Positions 60,122-64,000 of a DNA stretch of 64,000 nucleotides are shown here, one piece after another. The translations under genes and the position numbers were made by a program. The notes beneath the pieces are model-generated. The model saw only the letters and a program-made list of their open reading frames with translations. It searched no databases and was not told the DNA's origin. Position 1 is the stretch's first letter. The number at the start of each line of letters is the position of its first letter. The DNA is from Dioscorea cayenensis subsp. rotundata (Eukaryota; Streptophyta; Magnoliopsida; Dioscoreales; Dioscoreaceae), in assembly GCF_009730915.1 (NCBI RefSeq), contig NC_052484.1, positions 3,252,054 through 3,316,053 of the forward strand. The letters run 5' to 3'.

Positions 60122-60727
60122 AAAACAAACTCAGTCACTGAGTGCAGGCTCAAGCAATAAATGGAACAACAAGTTCTCCTTGAAAAGTCACAAGATGAAT
60201 CAGTTACATTGATGGTTGTCCCCTTGAACAGGTGGTGCTGTGGCTGTGGCCTCCTGAGCAGCAAGCGCCTTCTTGCTTACAATGTGATAGATTTCTGTAA
60301 GGATAGTCCAAAATGCTTTTTTTTTTTGTTGAATGATTCTAGTACAGCCATTATAATGACAATATTAGAGTCATTATGGTGCCGCAGTTCACGTAGCCAT
60401 CGCTGGACATTGTCAAGTGTTTGCCTCTTTGTTATGTCATACACTAGGAGAGCATCCATTGCACCCTATAGTATGCACTTGTGATGGCACAGTATCTTTC
60501 TTGCCCAGCAGTATCCCATATCTATGCTTTGACAGTCTTCCCTTCTATCTTCCCTTCTATCTGAAGCGTCATGGTGGCGAACTCCACACTTATAATGGAT
60601 TTGGATTCCAAGCAGCACTCATTGTAAGTGAACTTCGATAGGATATTGGATTTCCCAACTCCAGAATTCCCGATCAGCACGATCTTGAAGAAATAATCAT
60701 ATTCGTTGGAGCTTCTTCTTGGCCTTG
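60122..60727 (-). pseudogene. RABA: RABA (Rab11-type) GTPase retrocopy, deleted and frameshifted
   Basis: Minus-strand reading: [20 protein letters not shown] with the P-loop [22 protein letters not shown] and the switch II motif WDTAGQERY. A small in-frame duplication ([15 protein letters not shown]) precedes switch II. Then [20 protein letters not shown] follows in another frame, and finally KGTTINVTDSSC with a Cys-rich end. The block that should contain NKxD and ETSAL is missing (after SNIVIIMA), and frameshifts and stops are present. No intron interrupts the homology, so it looks like a processed copy. The downstream 3' UTR appears to continue at 53776 and below, on the far side of the inserted LTR element. 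Confidence 0.88.
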
Positions 60728-61670
60728 AGTGTCATCGCTAATCGGGTATTGGGCTTTTTTCTTCTTCTTTCTTCTCCTCGTTTCCTTCGCTGGTCATCAT
60801 TTTCTTCTTTCTTTCATCTGTCTTCTTCGTTTCTTGTAGGTTCCTCCTGGGTTGGGAAGGAAATCCTCATCATGGTTCGGGTTTGGGATTGGAGCTCGCC
60901 AGCAACGTTGAAGAACGATCTTCTCCTTGGCTCGCTGGTCTCTCCTTCTTCAATCTTCTCTCTAGAGGCGACCTCCTTGCATCAGAGGTTCCCCTCTTTT
61001 CTTCGTTATCATCTCATCACATCTTCATCAAGATCCGCGGTGACAGCAACAGGTTCAGGATGCAATCTGGAGGATGCGGCATCATATTCCTGGACTCCAT
61101 TGGGTCAGTGGTCGTCGGCGGCAAGATCTGGGTCCTCCTTCTTCTTCTTCCTTCCCCTTTTGGTCGGTTCCTTCTCCGCCAGTCTCCGTCTTCTTTCTTT
61201 CCTTTCTTCTTCTTCTTCTATAGAGAATTTTCCTTTTTGCTAGCTCCTTCGGCCGGTTTCTCCTCTGGCTTCATCTTTCTTCGGATCGTCCTCCCCTTTT
61301 TTTTTTTATCATATAAGTATGTATTTTGACAGAGAGAAAACCATCATCTTCCCATCTGACGGAGAGGCAATGGCAGTAGTAGTGGCGATAGCTGCTGCAA
61401 AGGTGACTTCTTTTATCTGTTTTCTTTGTTTCGCATTTTGGTTGCTTCTTCCGGGGTTCCCGTCCTCTCGTCATCTTCTGTTCCTCTTCTTCTTTCCTTC
61501 TTTTTCATATGAGTCTCTCCCTCGCCGAGAGGAAACCAGCCTCCCCTCTCACATTTTTTTCCTTGGTTCTCTTTAAAAGCGTGGACGTGGGAGCGGTTGT
61601 GAAACGATCGAGTTGATCGTGGGACGACCACGTGCATCACTCACGTTCTCACGCACCCCTCCCCCACGTA
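60728..61670. other. Pyrimidine-rich unassigned sequence
   Basis: Long CTT/TTC-rich stretches give open plus-strand frames of Ser/Phe/Leu-rich composition (for example 60719-61243) that look like low complexity, not a protein. It could be a UTR-like or LTR region. The palindromic GTGGGACGACCACGTG area near 61620 precedes a long (TA)n tract. No gene is claimed. Confidence 0.45.
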
Positions 61671-61673
61671 TCT

Positions 61674-61675
<2 letters not shown>

Positions 61676-61767
<92 letters not shown>

Positions 61768-61911
61768 GTATATATATATTTTTTTTATTATGTTATATAC
61801 ATATATATCATATTTATTATTTTTATTTTTTTATTTTATTTTATATTTTATATTATTAATTTATTACCATTATTATATATATATATTATCTTATTTATCT
61901 GATTTGAATTT

Positions 61912-61976
<65 letters not shown>
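61676..61976. repeat. Two long (TA)n tracts
   Basis: About 61676-61764 (over 40 units) and about 61914-61975 (about 30 units), separated by TTTTAT-rich sequence. Confidence 0.95.
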
Positions 61977-61977
<1 letters not shown>

Positions 61978-62002
61978 ATATGTATTTTATTTTATTATTG
62001 TT

Positions 62003-62530
62003 TGTGGACTCCTTTCTTTCCACCCAGCCTTTAATTAGGATTGACCGGATAAAAAACATGGATCACAAATCAAATTTTAATATTTTGTAGACTTCAAGGG
62101 ATTGTGGGTTCATGACTTCCATTAGGGGCAAGCCCCTAATGTTAATTACCCTGGACATTGTCACAAGAACATCCGATTAAGAAAATAAGTGTGAAGAAAG
62201 AAACAGATTCTGACAAATAAATTTTATTCATGAATTCATAGACTTCATTGAAAATACAAGAAGTTAGGAATTTAATCATCTTGACACAACAATAATTGTA
62301 GCCTTTTATCTCCTTCCGACTATTTCGCCGAAAATCGTGCTTTGACTTTTGTTGACTTTTGGTCTTCGTCAACGGTCAAAATATGCATCTTGAACATGAC
62401 TTAAAAACTGGTGAAGTTGTGTCTTCGATATTTGAATTTGCATCTTGGACTTGATTTGGAACTTGATTTGAATTTTCATAAGCTTCGGCTTTCAGGCTTG
62501 TGAAACTTTTTGCAACTTGTGAACTCTTCA
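62003..62530 (+). repeat. LTR-like repeat, copy 2
   Basis: Begins TGTGGACTCC and matches 52143-52560. It continues into the tandem arrays to its right, while copy 1 diverges after about 52550. Confidence 0.75.
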
Positions 62531-63065
62531 ACGCTTTATCCTTGAGGTTATTGAGCTCATTTGTTGATTTATTTAAAACTTGAACATTTGATTTTTTGCA
62601 TCTTAGATTTGATTTAGATTTGAAGCTGTGGATTCTCTATATTGATGAATCACAAACTTGGTTTGACCTTCCATAAGCTTCGGCTGTCATGCTTGTGAAG
62701 CTTTTTGCAACTTGTGAACTCTTCAACCCTTCATCCTTGAGGTTGTTGGGTTCATTTGTTGAATTTGCATTCTTTGATTTGATTTGGAACTTGATTTGGA
62801 ACTTCATTTGACTTTTCATAAGCTTCGGCCTTTAGGCTTGTGAAACTTTTTGCAACTTGTGAACTCTTCAACACTTTAATTTTGATGTTGTTGAGCTCAT
62901 TTGTTGATTTATTTGAAACTTGGAACTTGGACTTTTCAGTTTGCATCTTGAATTTGATTTGGAACTTGATTTGATTTTTTTATAAGCTTCGGCCTTCAGG
63001 CTTGTGAGGCTTTTTGCAACTTGTGAACTCTTCAACGCTTTAACTCTGAGGTTGTTGAGCTCATT
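62477..63065 (+). repeat. Four-unit tandem array (146-193 bp units)
   Basis: ATAAGCTTCGGC(T/C)NTNANGCTTGTG starts near 62477, 62670, 62816 and 62980. Each is followed by TTTTTGCAACTTGTGAACTC, TTCAACNCTT and GGTT(G/A)TTG(A/G)(G/T)(C/T)TCATTTGTT. Confidence 0.88.
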
Positions 63066-63164
63066 TGTTAATTCATCATTTTTAATGCCTTGATTTTTGA
63101 TTTGATTTTTCTTTTTGTTTTAGAATGCTTCGCTTTTTGAAGGTCTTGAAATTTCTTTGTCACT

Positions 63165-63590
63165 CTAAAAGAGTCAATGGCCTCAAAAAGGGTCCATGAG
63201 CTCAAAAAAAGAATTTTTATGGGTTTTGAATTTTTTTCATCCCTTCTAAGTGAGTCAATGGCCTCAAAGCGAGTCCATGAGCTCAAAAGAGAGTTTTAAG
63301 GATTTTTGGAATTTTTTTCATCACTCGAGAGAGGTTAATGGCCTCAAAAAGGGTCCATGAGCTCGAAAGAGTTTTAAGGGTTTTGGAATTTTTCATCACT
63401 CGAAGAGAGATTGATGGCCTCAAATAGGGTCCATTAGCTCAAAGAGAGTTTTAAGGGTTTTGGAATTTTTCATCACTCGAAAGAGAGTCAATGGCCTCAA
63501 ACAGGGTCCATGAGCTCAAAGAGATTTGTCATCACTCCAAAGAGAGTCAATGGCCTCAAACCGGGTCCATGAGCTCAAAAAGAGTTTTAA
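63165..63590 (+). repeat. Six-unit tandem array (60-82 bp units)
   Basis: CAATGGCCTCAAAnNGGGTCC recurs near 63174, 63256, 63337, 63411, 63489 and 63549, with GAGCTCAAA(A)GAGAGTTTTAAGG and TTTTTCATCACTC between. Confidence 0.9.
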
Positions 63591-64000
63591 AAGGATCTTC
63601 ACTAGCCCATCCGCTTTCGTGACTGTTAAGAGGCAATGAAGAGGCCCTCCAAAAGGGAGCAATCGACATGCATTAGACATCACGGTAAGCTTAAAGGGGG
63701 CTTGTGAAATTACCAAAATACCCCTCATCTTCTCAAAAAATCCTTTTTTTTCTTTTCTTTTTTTTCCTCTTTTTTTTTTATTAAGATCCTCTAACTTTTC
63801 ATTTTTTTTTTCACATTTTATCAAATTTTGCAAATAAACCCCCAAACTTTCACATTTTCATTTTTTTTCATGGCTTTCGCCGTTAAACCCTCGAGCTTTC
63901 ATATTCTCACACATTTTCACATTTTTGCACATGTGTCCTCAAAAATTTTCTTTTCTTTCTTTCTTCTTCTTTTTTTTTTTTACGATGGTGTTGACAGTGA
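63591..64000. other. Unassigned end of window
   Basis: Continues the LTR-like repeat with T-rich low-complexity stretches. No gene. The element extends beyond the window. Confidence 0.5.

Noticed and set aside
60719..61329. Ser/Phe/Leu-rich open frames of up to 174 codons
   Set aside because: Composition follows the CTT/TTC-rich DNA, two overlapping frames are equally open, and no domain is recognised.
61613..62038. Open frame encoding long Ile-Tyr runs
   Set aside because: It is simply the translation of (TA)n microsatellites. The same applies at 7374-7601, 22997-23191 and 35122-35376.

Overview
The window is nuclear DNA from a flowering plant. It is AT-rich, genes are sparse and contain introns, and the protein families are plant-specific (sugar transport proteins, class I TCP factors). 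GC-rich coding exons in an AT-rich background (TCP gene, first prefoldin exon) fit a monocot, but I cannot name a species. No bacterial or organellar features were seen.

Five genes look intact: an STP-type hexose/H+ symporter (1399-4569, four exons), an EAPP-like zinc-ribbon protein (6627-10363, three exons), a single-exon class I TCP transcription factor (24628-25272), a BolA-like Fe-S/redox partner (38633-38944, probable upstream UTR exon near 37063), and prefoldin subunit 5 (40838-43366, three exons). They are unrelated housekeeping or regulatory genes and form no pathway. Everything else that can be recognised is repetitive.

The most structured region is a 6.4-kb Mutator-type element (14154-20569). 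It has a 9-bp target duplication and degenerate terminal inverted repeats, and it carries a ULP1-protease-like gene but no visible transposase. Its introns and 3' region are built from ~20-bp repeats with a GTTTAA core. It sits inside an older ~255-bp tandem duplication. A separate decayed MULE transposase lies at 29507-33912.

From 44 kb on the window is layered retroelements: a copia-like solo LTR, LTR-like fragments, a truncated minus-strand Ty3/gypsy pol (50655-52142), and a complete non-autonomous LTR element (53777-60121) with 388-bp LTRs and the target duplication AAAAC. That element encodes a broken gag on the minus strand. On the plus strand it has an antisense extra ORF whose first residues match the histone H3 tail. 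Between the two lies a tandem array of ~85-bp hairpin units. The element splits what looks like a retrocopy of a RABA (Rab11-type) GTPase gene. The last 2 kb hold two more tandem arrays in an LTR-like repeat that also occurs at 52143.

Smaller elements are scattered throughout: tRNA-like SINEs, a Stowaway MITE, a hAT-like MITE, a foldback element and many (TA)n tracts. Introns or flanks of several genes contain degenerate tandem duplications.
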